From assembly GCA_944385425.1 (NCBI GenBank), contig CALWXD010000035.1, forward strand, positions 1 to 46,341: DNA of 46,341 nt, given 5' to 3'. Within the stretch, counting starts at the first letter, position 1, and each line of letters opens with the position of its first letter. Shown here in pieces: positions 33,325 to 40,912 of the stretch. The DNA is from an uncultured Oscillospiraceae bacterium (GTDB taxonomy: Bacteria > Bacillota > Clostridia > Oscillospirales > Oscillospiraceae). Below the pieces are notes generated by a model, which worked only from the letters and a program-made list of their open reading frames with translations, had not been told where the DNA came from and did no database searches. The translations under genes were made by a program, and so were the position numbers.

Positions 33325-35358
33325 TCAGCAGAGCTTTGCCCCCGCCGGGATGGCGTCGTCCACCATGATGAGGTGGAGCTTCTCCTCGCCGTTCTCCGTG
33401 TGGACAGCGGAGATCAGCATGCCCTGGCTCTCCAGGCCCATCATCTTCCGGGGCGGCAGGTTCACAATGGCCACCAGGGTCTTCCCCACCAGCTCCTCTG
33501 GCTTATAGTACATGGCGATGCCGGAGAGGATCTGCCGGTCCGTGCCGGTGCCGTCGTCCAGGGTGAAACGCAGCAGCTTGCTGCTCTTCTTCACATTCTC
33601 GCAGGCCTTCACCTTCACCGCCCGGAAATCGCTCCTGCAGAAGGTGTCGAAGTCCACCGTCTCGGTGCGCTGGGGCTCCACCTCCACCGCCGGCGCGGCA
33701 GAGCGCCCGGCGGCCTGCTCCAGCTCCTCCAGGGCCTTGTCCACATCCACCCGGGGGAAGAGGTTCTCCCCCTTGGTGACGGCGGCGGTGTCGCCGAGAG
33801 AGCCCCAGGCCGCGGCGCTGTCCCAGGTGCGGCAGCCCTCACAGGCGCCGATCTGGGCGAAGATCTTCCCGCAGCTGTCGGGGATGAAGGGGGTCAGCAG
33901 GATGGCGCAGACGCGGGTGGCCTCCAGCAGGTTGTAGAGGACGTGGGCAAGGCGCGCCCCGTTCTGCTCCATATCCTTTGCCAGGGTCCAGGGGGTGTTC
34001 TCGTCGATATACTTGTTGGCCCGCTGGATCACCTTGAACACCTCGTCCAGGGCCTTGTGGGGGGCGTAGGCGTCCATGGCCTCCTCGTAGCGGCCGCGGA
34101 GAGTGGCGGCCAGGGCGATGAGCTCCACGTCGCAGGCGATGTCGCCCGGCTCTGGGATCACGCCGACGCAGCCCTTCTCCTGGCAGCGCCCGGCCAGCGC
34201 TTTGTCCGCCGCCGCGGCGCCGCAGCCGTCCGGCAGGGTGCCGCCGAAGTATTTCCCCACCATGGCGGTGGTGCGGCTGACCAGGTTCCCCAGGTCGTTG
34301 GCCAGATCTGTGTTGATGGTCTGGATCAAAAGCTCGTTGGAGAAGTTGCCGTCGGTGCCGAAGGGGAAGGTCCTAAGCAGGAAAAACCGCAGGGCGTCCA
34401 CCCCGAAGTGCTCCGCCAGGATATAGGGGTCCACCACGTTGCCCTTGCTCTTGGACATCTTCCCCCCGTCCAGGAGGAGCCAGCCGTGGCCGAACACATG
34501 CTTGGGCAGGGGCTCCCCCAGGCTCATGAGCATGGCGGGCCAGATGATGGAGTGGAACCGGACGATCTCCTTGCCCACGATGTGGACGTCCGCGGGCCAG
34601 TAGTGCGCATAGTCGTGGTAGCGGTCATTCATGTAGCCCAGGGCGGTGATGTAGTTGGAGAGGGCGTCCACCCACACATACACCACATGGCCCGGGTCGA
34701 AGTCCACCGGTACGCCCCAGGTAAAGCTGGTACGGGAGACGCACAGGTCCTCAAGGCCCGGCTTGATGAAGTTGTTCACCATCTCGTTGACCCGGGAGCG
34801 GGGCTGGAGGAAGTCGGTGTCCTCCAGCAGGTGCTGGATCTTATCGGCGTACTTGGACAGGCGGAAGAAGTAGGCCTCCTCCTCCGCGTCCACCACCGGC
34901 CGGCCGCAGTCGGGGCACTTGCCGTCCACCAGCTGGCTCTCGGTCCAGAAGGACTCGCAGGGCTTGCAGTACTTGCCCTTGTAGGTTCCCTTGTAGATGT
35001 CCCCGTTGTCGTACATCTTTTTGAAGATCTTCTGGATGGCGGAGACGTGGTAGTCGTCGGTGGTGCGGATAAAGCGGTCGTTGGAGATGTTCATCAGTTT
35101 CCAGAGATCCCGGACGCCCCCCGGCCCCTCCACAATGCGGTCCACATACGCCTTGGGGGTGACGCCGGCCTCCTTGGCCTTGTCCTCAATCTTCTGGCCG
35201 TGCTCGTCGGTGCCGGTGAGGAACATCACGTCCTCCCCCCGGAGCCGGTGGTAGCGGGCAATGGCGTCCGAGGCCACGGTGCAGTAGGTGTGGCCGATGT
35301 GGAGCTTGTCCGAGGGGTAGTAGATAGGCGTGGTAAGATAAAACTTTTTCTGGTCCAT
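33325..35358 (-). CDS. metG: Methionyl-tRNA synthetase
   Basis: MetG charges tRNA(Met). The 677-aa protein has the HIGH motif (LHIGHTYCTVASDA, about residues 19-32), the zinc knuckle CKPCESFW...CPDCGRP, the KMSKS loop (GGKMSKSKGNVVDP), the anticodon-binding helical domain (IQRANKYIDENTPWTLAKD) and a C-terminal EMAP-like tRNA-binding domain (FRAVKVKACENVKKSSKLLR to the end). The long form with the fused tRNA-binding domain is usual in Firmicutes. A promoter lies at 35413-35442, leaving a leader of about 50 nt, too short for a T-box. Confidence 0.98.
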   Translation of the reverse strand: MDQKKFYLTTPIYYPSDKLHIGHTYCTVASDAIARYHRLRGEDVMFLTGTDEHGQKIEDKAKEAGVTPKAYVDRIVEGPGGVRDLWKLMNISNDRFIRTTDDYHVSAIQKIFKKMYDNGDIYKGTYKGKYCKPCESFWTESQLVDGKCPDCGRPVVDAEEEAYFFRLSKYADKIQHLLEDTDFLQPRSRVNEMVNNFIKPGLEDLCVSRTSFTWGVPVDFDPGHVVYVWVDALSNYITALGYMNDRYHDYAHYWPADVHIVGKEIVRFHSIIWPAMLMSLGEPLPKHVFGHGWLLLDGGKMSKSKGNVVDPYILAEHFGVDALRFFLLRTFPFGTDGNFSNELLIQTINTDLANDLGNLVSRTTAMVGKYFGGTLPDGCGAAAADKALAGRCQEKGCVGVIPEPGDIACDVELIALAATLRGRYEEAMDAYAPHKALDEVFKVIQRANKYIDENTPWTLAKDMEQNGARLAHVLYNLLEATRVCAILLTPFIPDSCGKIFAQIGACEGCRTWDSAAAWGSLGDTAAVTKGENLFPRVDVDKALEELEQAAGRSAAPAVEVEPQRTETVDFDTFCRSDFRAVKVKACENVKKSSKLLRFTLDDGTGTDRQILSGIAMYYKPEELVGKTLVAIVNLPPRKMMGLESQGMLISAVHTENGEEKLHLIMVDDAIPAGAKLC

Positions 35359-35412
35359 TGGCTGATCCTCCTAAGAAAGCACCCAAAGGGGGCAAAATCT
35401 TCCGTACCGTAT

Positions 35413-35442
35413 AGTATACCACAGATGCCACGGCTTTTACAA
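35413..35442 (-). promoter_or_regulatory. Promoter for metG
   Basis: On the minus strand TTGTAA (35437-35442), an 18-bp spacer and TATACT (35413-35418) lie just after the terminator at 35475, about 55 nt before the start codon. Confidence 0.65.
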
Positions 35443-35474
35443 CAGGCAAAGCGGCGCCTGGGGCGCGCCCGCCG

Positions 35475-35509
35475 AAAAAAGCCGGCCGGCCCATTAGGAG
35501 CCGTCCGGC
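35475..35509 (-). terminator. Intrinsic terminator ending the small membrane-protein cluster
   Basis: Ten-base arms 35481-35490 and 35500-35509 (one mismatch) are followed on the minus strand by T6 (35475-35480). It ends the unit of small genes from 36875 and insulates metG. Confidence 0.8.
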
Positions 35510-35528
35510 ACAAGGAGGCGCACCCGCG

Positions 35529-35837
35529 CTAAAAGATCCCGCCGTTATAGCGCAGCTGCCCATAGAGGATCAGACCCAGACCGGCGGCAATGCCGGCCAG
35601 GAGGGCGGCGTACCACCCCTCCCAGGGCAAAGCCAGCTGCAGCGCGCCGGTGAGAGCCACAGCGGCCCCCATAACGGCGGTGCCGCCGCCGATTGCCCGA
35701 CCATAGGACCGCCGGTCCTCTTCCCGGACGTTCCGCCGGTGGTACCAGTGGATTGTCGTTAGGTTCCCGCCCATGTTAAAGCACCCCATGAGCACCAGCA
35801 GCAGCCCTAAACCGATCATGCCGCCAAACCCGGCCAT
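35529..35837 (-). CDS. Small membrane protein, DUF3784-like (102 aa)
   Basis: Three hydrophobic segments are visible: residues about 4-22 (FGGMIGLGLLLVLMGCFN), 49-70 and 75-95. The loop NLTTIHWYHRRNVREEDRRS between the first two resembles DUF3784-type small Firmicutes membrane proteins, whose function is unknown. The ATG at 35837 follows GGGGAGG, 13 nt after the neighbouring gene's stop, so the two are cotranscribed. A terminator follows directly. Confidence 0.8.
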   Translation of the reverse strand: MAGFGGMIGLGLLLVLMGCFNMGGNLTTIHWYHRRNVREEDRRSYGRAIGGGTAVMGAAVALTGALQLALPWEGWYAALLAGIAAGLGLILYGQLRYNGGIF

Positions 35838-35850
35838 CGCCTCGCCTCCC

Positions 35851-36111
35851 CTACCGCCTTTTCCGATATTTCAGGCCCTTGCTCCACAGCATTAGGGCAA
35901 AGCCTGCGGCCATGGCCGCCGAGAGCATCAGCAGACCGGGCCGCCCCGTCTCAACGCCTACCCAGGCCACAAGCCCCACGATCCCCATCATAAGTGCCAG
36001 CACCACCGCCCACAGCGCGATCCGCACCGCCAGGGGGACCCGCCGGGAGCCGGCGGCCTCCAGCGCCCCCTCAAAGAGGATGCTGAGCACCAGGTCCAGA
36101 AGGTCGTCCAT
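35851..36111 (-). CDS. Small membrane protein (86 aa), unknown family
   Basis: An amphipathic N-terminus (MDDLLDLVLSILFEGALEAA) is followed by two transmembrane helices (about residues 28-52 and 57-75) and a basic tail (KGLKYRKRR). I do not recognise the family. The ATG at 36111 follows GGAGGG. It is the first of two coupled small membrane genes (spacing 13 nt). Hydrophobicity, ribosome-binding site and codon pattern support a real gene. Confidence 0.75.
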   Translation of the reverse strand: MDDLLDLVLSILFEGALEAAGSRRVPLAVRIALWAVVLALMMGIVGLVAWVGVETGRPGLLMLSAAMAAGFALMLWSKGLKYRKRR

Positions 36112-36230
36112 CGCTCAAATCCCTCCCCGTCTGATTCTGTTTCCAGTTTAGCAGGAGACGGCTCCGCCGGCAAGGGACATTTCCCCGCCGGTGGGAAAAG
36201 CCGGGCAACGCCATGCGCCGCCCGGCCGGA

Positions 36231-36404
36231 TCAAGACTCCTTTTGTGACTGTGTGCCGAAATAAAAGGCAATGACCACCGTAAAAACCGTCATAAACTCC
36301 CGGCTGGTGATGACCCCCCTCACCGAGAGATAGGCGAACACCGCCGTCGTCACCAGCGTCACGATGCTCTTGACGCACAGCAGCCGGCCCAGGCGCTCCC
36401 ACAT
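36231..36404 (-). CDS. Very small membrane protein (57 aa)
   Basis: The protein starts MWERLGRLLCVKSIVTLVTT and has two hydrophobic segments (residues about 8-27 and 37-49) ending YFGTQSQKES. Small Clostridia proteins with the VKSIVTL...FMTVFTVVIAFYFGTQ pattern are common and look somewhat holin-like, but function is unknown. An excellent ribosome-binding site, GGAAGGAGG, precedes the ATG at 36404. The gene lies between the zinc-ribbon gene and the 86-aa gene on the same strand. A short hairpin-rich gap of about 120 nt follows. Confidence 0.78.
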   Translation of the reverse strand: MWERLGRLLCVKSIVTLVTTAVFAYLSVRGVITSREFMTVFTVVIAFYFGTQSQKES

Positions 36405-36437
36405 GGCGACCGCCTCCTTCCCGGTCTATCCTATGCC

Positions 36438-36875
36438 TCAGCTGCGCCCGATGATCTTGCTGTGGCACCGGGGGCAGGTGATCTCGATGCGCCCCTTGCC
36501 CCGGGGGACGCGGCAGCGGGCACCGCAGCTGCGGCACTTGAAGTACTTGTGGTCCCTGTCCCGCACCCGGCCCCGCCAGGCCCGAAAGGCCCGCTGCTTA
36601 GGCTGCCACCAGCCGAGAAAAGCGGCGTTTTCCCGCCGCCGTTTCTCCAGATTCCGGGAGAAGGTGCGGAAGAGGATGAAAAAGGCCGTCAGCAGCTGGA
36701 GGATGCTGAAGACCCCGCTGACCGGTTCAAAGGGGTACAGGGCCACCAAAACCGCCTGCAGCGCCACCAGCGCCACATAGACCACCAGAAGGGCCAGGTT
36801 CAGCTGGTCGGTCCCGTTGCGGCCGTACATGAGCCGCTCCAGCCAGCAGCGCAGCCGGTAAAGCAGGTTTCCCAT
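36438..36875 (-). CDS. Membrane protein with C-terminal zinc ribbon (145 aa)
   Basis: Two transmembrane helices (residues about 26-48 and 52-70) are followed by a basic cytoplasmic region and a zinc ribbon with CRSCGARCRVPRGKGRIEI and CPRCHSKI. The CxxC pairs and the basic loop between them resemble small ribbons that bind nucleic acid or sense thiols, but no function is known. The ATG at 36875 follows AAAGGA. A minus-strand TATACT box at 36917-36922 may be its promoter. It is first in the cluster of four small genes running to 35529. Confidence 0.8.
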   Translation of the reverse strand: MGNLLYRLRCWLERLMYGRNGTDQLNLALLVVYVALVALQAVLVALYPFEPVSGVFSILQLLTAFFILFRTFSRNLEKRRRENAAFLGWWQPKQRAFRAWRGRVRDRDHKYFKCRSCGARCRVPRGKGRIEITCPRCHSKIIGRS

Positions 36876-37006
36876 AGGAATCGGTCCTTTCTCTTCAGAG
36901 ATTGAGCGTATCTACTAGTATAGGCGGAAATTGTGAACAAATAAAGGATAAAGAAAAATTTTTTGCCCGCCCGGCGGCGGGGAAAGGCGCGGCGCCTTCC
37001 CGGGGC

Positions 37007-37037
37007 AAAAAAACACCCGCGCCGGCCGGCGCGGGTG
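37007..37037 (-). terminator. Intrinsic terminator after the 262-aa membrane protein
   Basis: A perfect 24-bp palindrome (37014-37037) is followed on the minus strand by seven T residues (37007-37013). A second GC hairpin lies at about 36980-37003. Confidence 0.88.
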
Positions 37038-37060
37038 GAAGGGGCGTTCGCCGCTGGGGC

Positions 37061-37849
37061 TCACATCAGCTTGGACGTGTAGTAGACGGCCAGCGCAAAC
37101 AGGGCGATGCCCAGGACCCAGATGGTGTAGTAGGTAGAGGCCGCCAGGACCAGTGCCAGGGCGATGGTCACAAAGCACAGCCCGTAGGTGGCGTACAAAA
37201 GGCCGTAGGGGCAGGCGGCGGTAAAGAGACGGACGCCGGACTTCCCCAGCCACTTGCCCTTGTTTTTCTGCACCAGGCGGGTGAGGTAGGCCACGGCCAG
37301 CAGCCCCAGCAGCACCAGCACCGCCCCCACCGTCACCTTGGTGTTCCAGTTGATGGTGCCGAGGCCCTTGCGGCACAGCCACAGGGTGAAGATGGAGCCG
37401 CTGAGGATCACCGCGGTGAGGAAAAACTCCCGCTGGTACAGGTTGTACACCAGCCCCAGCACCGTGAGGATGGGGACCAGGACCAGGAGGAAGATGGAGC
37501 CGGCGGGGTAGATCCAGTACATCAAGGCGCTGGAGACGGCGAAGAAACCGCCGACGCCGGCAGCGATGGCGGAAACCTTGCCCAGCAGCGGCCGGGACCT
37601 GTGGAAAACCAGGGCCAGCACCAGGCCCAGGACCACCAGCGCGACGCCGATATACCCCAGGGCGCTGACCACATAGGAGCTGCTGACTACCTCCTCCACG
37701 GTCCCCTTGATAAACTTGTTGTACATCACCAGCAGGTAGCACTCGGCCAGGATGCCGACGAGGAAAAGCCGGAAGACGCGGTTGAGCGCCTCCTGCTCCT
37801 GCTGCAGTTTCTGCGCCCGTTTTTCACTCCGACTGGACTGTTTTGCCAT
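37061..37849 (-). CDS. Polytopic membrane protein of unknown function (262 aa)
   Basis: A basic, Gln-rich N-terminus (MAKQSSRSEKRAQKLQQEQE) is followed by about seven to eight hydrophobic segments, arranged as helices of 17-22 residues to the C-terminus (FALAVYYTSKLM). I cannot name the family. Charged residues flank the helices but no motif stands out. The ATG at 37849 follows GGAGG. It has its own promoter (37897-37925) and terminator (37007-37037), so it is a single-gene transcription unit. Confidence 0.85.
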   Translation of the reverse strand: MAKQSSRSEKRAQKLQQEQEALNRVFRLFLVGILAECYLLVMYNKFIKGTVEEVVSSSYVVSALGYIGVALVVLGLVLALVFHRSRPLLGKVSAIAAGVGGFFAVSSALMYWIYPAGSIFLLVLVPILTVLGLVYNLYQREFFLTAVILSGSIFTLWLCRKGLGTINWNTKVTVGAVLVLLGLLAVAYLTRLVQKNKGKWLGKSGVRLFTAACPYGLLYATYGLCFVTIALALVLAASTYYTIWVLGIALFALAVYYTSKLM

Positions 37850-37896
37850 ATAAAAAACCTCCGAAGAGCTTGTTTGATGGATGCGTGCCAAAAACT

Positions 37897-37925
37897 ATTC
37901 TATCAAAGTTTGCCTCGTTTTGCAA
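37897..37925 (-). promoter_or_regulatory. Promoter for the 262-aa membrane protein gene
   Basis: On the minus strand TTGCAA (37920-37925), 17 bp, then TAGAAT (37897-37902), about 45 nt before the start codon. Confidence 0.7.
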
Positions 37926-37972
37926 GTATTTTGCTGGAAAATGCCGGAAAGGGAGGCAGACAGACGCGAAAG

Positions 37973-38007
37973 CGGTATCCGTCCCCAGGGGGCGGATACC
38001 GTTTTTT
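37973..38007 (+). terminator. Terminator hairpin with its T run on the plus strand
   Basis: Fourteen-base arms (37973-37986 and 37988-38001, one G-T pair) are followed by T6 on the plus strand (38002-38007). It lies after gpmI, which reads the other way; on the minus strand the tail is only CTTTCG. It may end gpmI transcripts weakly or act on an antisense transcript. Confidence 0.6.
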
Positions 38008-38021
38008 CGCCGGGGGGTGCT

Positions 38022-39533
38022 TTACCGCTGGATGAGGCTCTTCCCGTCCATCTCCTCGGGGCACTCCAGGCCCATCACATCCAGGATGGTGGGGGCGATG
38101 TCCGCCAGGCGGCCGGGGTGGAGTTCCACCGCCGCGCCCACCACGATGAAGGGGACGGGGTTTGTGGTGTGGGCGGTCATGGGGGAGCCGTCGGCCTTTG
38201 TCATCTCCTCGGCGTTGCCGTGGTCGGCGGTGATCATGGCGATGCCGCCCATGCTCCGGGTGGCGTCCACCACCCGGCCCACGCAGGTGTCCACGGTCTC
38301 CACGGCCTTCACCGCCGCGTCGAACACGCCGGTGTGGCCTACCATGTCGCAGTTGGCGAAGTTGAGGATGATGACGTCGTAGGCCCCGGACTCGATGCGC
38401 TCCACGCACTTGTCCGTCACCTCCACGGCGCTCATCTCCGGCTGCAGGTCATAGGTGGCCACCTTGGGGGAGTTCACCAGCACCCGGTCCTCCCCGGGGT
38501 AGACGGTCTCCACGCCGCCGTTGAAGAAGAAGGTGACGTGGGCGTACTTCTCGGTCTCGGCGATGCGCAGCTGGGTCATCCCCATCTTGCTGAGGTACTC
38601 GCCCAGGCCGTTGTGCACCACCGTCCGGGGGAAGGCCACCTGCACGTTGGGCATGGAGGCGTCGTACTCGGTGGTGCAGACGTAGGTCACCGGGAAGAAC
38701 TGGCGCTGGAACCCGTCAAAGGCGGGGTCCACAAAGGCGCGGGTGATCTCCCGGGCCCGGTCGGGCCGGAAGTTGAAGAAGATGATGGAGTCGTTGTCGG
38801 AGATGGTGCCGTCCTTGTCGCAGACCACCGGCTCCACAAACTCGTCGGTGACGCCGGCCTTGTAGCTGCGCTCCACCGCGTCCACCGGGTCGCTGTTCTG
38901 GATGCCGCTGCCGTAGACCATGGCGTCGTAGGCCCGCTCCAGCCGGTCCCAGCGCTTGTCCCGGTCCATGGCGTAGTACCGGCCCATGACCGTGGCGACC
39001 TTGCCCACGCCGATCTCCCGGCACTTGGCCACGGTCTCGGCCACAAAGCCCTTGCCGCTGGTGGGGGAGACGTCCCGGCCGTCCAGGAAGGCGTGGATGT
39101 AGACCTTGGTGAGGCCGCGGATCTTGGCCATCTTCAAAAGGGCCCACAGGTGGGTGGTGTGGGAGTGGACGCCGCCGTCGCTCAAAAGCCCGTAGAGGTG
39201 GAGGGTGGAGTCGTTTTTGAGGCAGGCGTCCATGGCGGCGCAGTAGGCCTCGTTTTCAAAGAAGCTGCCGTCCTCAATGGAGCGGGAGATCCGGGGCAGG
39301 TCCTGGAACACCACCCGGCCGCCGCCGATGTTGGTGTGGCCCACCTCGCTGTTGCCCATCTGCCCGTCGGGCAGGCCCACGTCCAGCCCGCTGGCGGAGA
39401 GGGTGGTGTTGGGGCAGGTGGCAAAGAGCTTGTCCAGGACCGGGGTCCTGGCGCTGGCAACGGCGTTGCCGGCGGGGGACGGATTCAAGCCGAACCCGTC
39501 CATAATGATCAAAGTGGTAGGTGTCTTATTCAT
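38022..39533 (-). CDS. gpmI: 2,3-bisphosphoglycerate-independent phosphoglycerate mutase
   Basis: This Mn-dependent glycolytic enzyme interconverts 3- and 2-phosphoglycerate through a phosphoserine. The 503-aa protein has IIMDGFGLNPSPAGNAV (first metal aspartate, with the catalytic Ser in the SPAGNAV stretch), GQMGNSEVGHTNIGGGRVV, FLDGRDVSPTSGKGF, and the C-terminal metal site DMVGHTGVFDAA and ADHGNAEEM. Length is standard. The ATG at 39533 is preceded by TTGAGG. It is third in the run pgk-tpiA-gpmI. Only about 50 nt separate it from the duplicated tpiA end, so the insertion lies in its 5' untranslated region. Confidence 0.98.
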   Translation of the reverse strand: MNKTPTTLIIMDGFGLNPSPAGNAVASARTPVLDKLFATCPNTTLSASGLDVGLPDGQMGNSEVGHTNIGGGRVVFQDLPRISRSIEDGSFFENEAYCAAMDACLKNDSTLHLYGLLSDGGVHSHTTHLWALLKMAKIRGLTKVYIHAFLDGRDVSPTSGKGFVAETVAKCREIGVGKVATVMGRYYAMDRDKRWDRLERAYDAMVYGSGIQNSDPVDAVERSYKAGVTDEFVEPVVCDKDGTISDNDSIIFFNFRPDRAREITRAFVDPAFDGFQRQFFPVTYVCTTEYDASMPNVQVAFPRTVVHNGLGEYLSKMGMTQLRIAETEKYAHVTFFFNGGVETVYPGEDRVLVNSPKVATYDLQPEMSAVEVTDKCVERIESGAYDVIILNFANCDMVGHTGVFDAAVKAVETVDTCVGRVVDATRSMGGIAMITADHGNAEEMTKADGSPMTAHTTNPVPFIVVGAAVELHPGRLADIAPTILDVMGLECPEEMDGKSLIQR

Positions 39534-39589
39534 AGAAACCTCAATTCCCTGTTCGACACAAAATTCCGTGGTGTGGGGCGCGCCGGCCG

Positions 39590-39652
39590 CCTTACTCCTG
39601 GTTCGCCGCGTTGACGATGGCGGTAAACTGGTCGGGCTTCAAGGAGGCGCCG
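39590..39652 (-). pseudogene. Duplicated 3' end of tpiA
   Basis: These 63 nt match 39793-39855, the true tpiA end, at 62 of 63 positions; the only difference is a GAC for GAT codon. On the minus strand they encode [18 protein letters not shown] and the stop. There is no start or gene body, so it is a 3'-end duplicate placed between tpiA and gpmI. Confidence 0.95.
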
Positions 39653-39792
39653 TCCCATCCGGCTGCGCCGGACGGGAACCCTAAATGATCGGACATCCTC
39701 GGGCGAAATAAATTCGCCCTGCGGCAAGGTTTGCTGCGCAAACGCTTAGACGCGCCGGCGGCGCGCAGTCGGCGGCGCCGGGGAAGGAGTCA
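39653..39792 (-). mobile_element. Small structured element between tpiA and its duplicated 3' end
   Basis: This element of about 140 nt resembles 31111-31242 downstream of uvrB. It has CTCCTTCC next to the gene stop; an AAGCGTTTGCGCAGCAAAC stem; CCTTGCCGCA; a perfect 7-bp hairpin with an ATTTAT-type loop (39701-39707/39713-39719); a TTTAGGGTTCCC block; and a final GTCCGGC/GCCGGAT-type stem. No gene is present. Near-identity of the flanking duplicates implies recent insertion. Confidence 0.65.
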
Positions 39793-39794
39793 CC

Positions 39795-40568
39795 TTACTC
39801 CTGGTTCGCCGCGTTGACGATGGCGGTAAACTGATCGGGCTTCAAGGAGGCGCCGCCGATGAGGCCGCCGTCCACATCCGGCTGGGCCAGGAGCTCCGCC
39901 GCGTTGCCGGGGTTCATGCTGCCGCCGTACTGGATGGTGACGGAGCGGGCCACCCGGGCGCCGTACAGGTGGCGGATGGTGGCGCGGATGGCGTTGCAGA
40001 CCTCGTTGGCCTGCTCGGCGGTGGCGGTCTTGCCGGTGCCGATGGCCCAGATGGGCTCATAGGCGATGACGCACTTGCGGGCCTTCTCCGCCGGCACGTC
40101 CGCCAGAGCGGCCTTCACCTGCAGGGCGATGAGCTCCATGGTGATGCCCATCTCCCGCTGCTCCAGGCTCTCGCCCACGCAGATGATGGGGTGGAGCCCC
40201 GCCTCCAGGGCGGCCAGCACCTTCTTGTTCACGGTGACGTCGGTCTCGCCGAAGTACTGCCGGCGCTCGCTGTGGCCGATGATGACGTATTTGACGCCCA
40301 GGTCCTTCAGCATGTCGGCGGACACCTCCCCGGTGTAGGCGCCGCTGCGCTCATAGAAGACGTTCTCCGCGCCGATGGACACCCGCATGTCCTTGAAGGC
40401 CCGGATGGCGGTGGAGATGTTGACGGCGGGGACGCACACCACAACCTCGCACCACTTGGCCTTGGGCAGCATGGTCTTCAGCTCCTCGGCAAACTTCTTG
40501 GTCTCCGTGGCGGTCTTGTTCATTTTCCAGTTTCCGGCAATGATGGTCTTACGGTATCTACGGTTCAT
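39795..40568 (-). CDS. tpiA: Triose-phosphate isomerase
   Basis: This glycolytic TIM barrel interconverts dihydroxyacetone phosphate and glyceraldehyde 3-phosphate. The 257-aa protein has AGNWKMNKT (active-site Asn and Lys), the catalytic histidine in [16 protein letters not shown], the catalytic glutamate in [17 protein letters not shown], and the phosphate loop [14 protein letters not shown]. The ATG at 40568 follows GGAGAG. It lies between pgk and gpmI on the same strand. Its last 63 nt recur downstream after a small structured element, while the reading frame of tpiA itself is intact and normal in length. Confidence 0.98.
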   Translation of the reverse strand: MNRRYRKTIIAGNWKMNKTATETKKFAEELKTMLPKAKWCEVVVCVPAVNISTAIRAFKDMRVSIGAENVFYERSGAYTGEVSADMLKDLGVKYVIIGHSERRQYFGETDVTVNKKVLAALEAGLHPIICVGESLEQREMGITMELIALQVKAALADVPAEKARKCVIAYEPIWAIGTGKTATAEQANEVCNAIRATIRHLYGARVARSVTIQYGGSMNPGNAAELLAQPDVDGGLIGGASLKPDQFTAIVNAANQE

Positions 40569-40702
40569 GACGGCTTTCTCTCCTATAGTTTTTCTCAATT
40601 TTCCAATCGGTCGGTATGTTCGTTTTCAGCCCCCGCGGGGGGACACGCCCGGGGCCGCGGGCGTGCCGCCGCTCCGCGGCCGGCGGGGGATCTAATTTTA
40701 TT

Positions 40703-40909
40703 TGTCCGCGGCAGGACAGCTCCGCATAAGTTCGACTGACGAAATCAAAGATTTCGAGTCTCACTTCATGCGCCTGCGGAGGACACCGCGATTCGATCTC
40801 ATTTTTCTGACGACATGCGCGTCAGAAAAATACGTCGACTTGTGCGCCTTGGGCGCACGCGCCAGTCCGCAGACTGGCGGGGGGAATCGAAAGGGGGGAC
40901 GCAGTCCCC
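40703..40909 (-). ncRNA. Multi-hairpin noncoding element between pgk and tpiA
   Basis: The 344-nt pgk-tpiA gap holds at least six hairpins: 40703-40707/40714-40718, 40740-40746/40750-40756, 40801-40812/40820-40831 (perfect 12 bp), 40842-40848/40852-40858, 40861-40867/40872-40878 and 40895-40900/40904-40909. An outer pairing (40721-40726/40775-40780) encloses the second. The last hairpin, just after the pgk stop, may terminate. The AAATAAA next to GGAC at the distal end loosely echoes the pgk stop region. It resembles no RNA class I know; a repeat or an intercistronic RNA element are both possible. Confidence 0.5.
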
Positions 40910-40912
40910 TCT

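Noticed and set aside
35359..35412. T-box leader before metG
   Set aside because: The promoter leaves only about 50 nt before the start codon, with no T-box sequence or terminator/antiterminator pair.
40558..40764. 68-aa minus-strand frame spanning the pgk-tpiA gap
   Set aside because: It runs through hairpins and into the tpiA start region, with no ribosome-binding site or recognisable domain.
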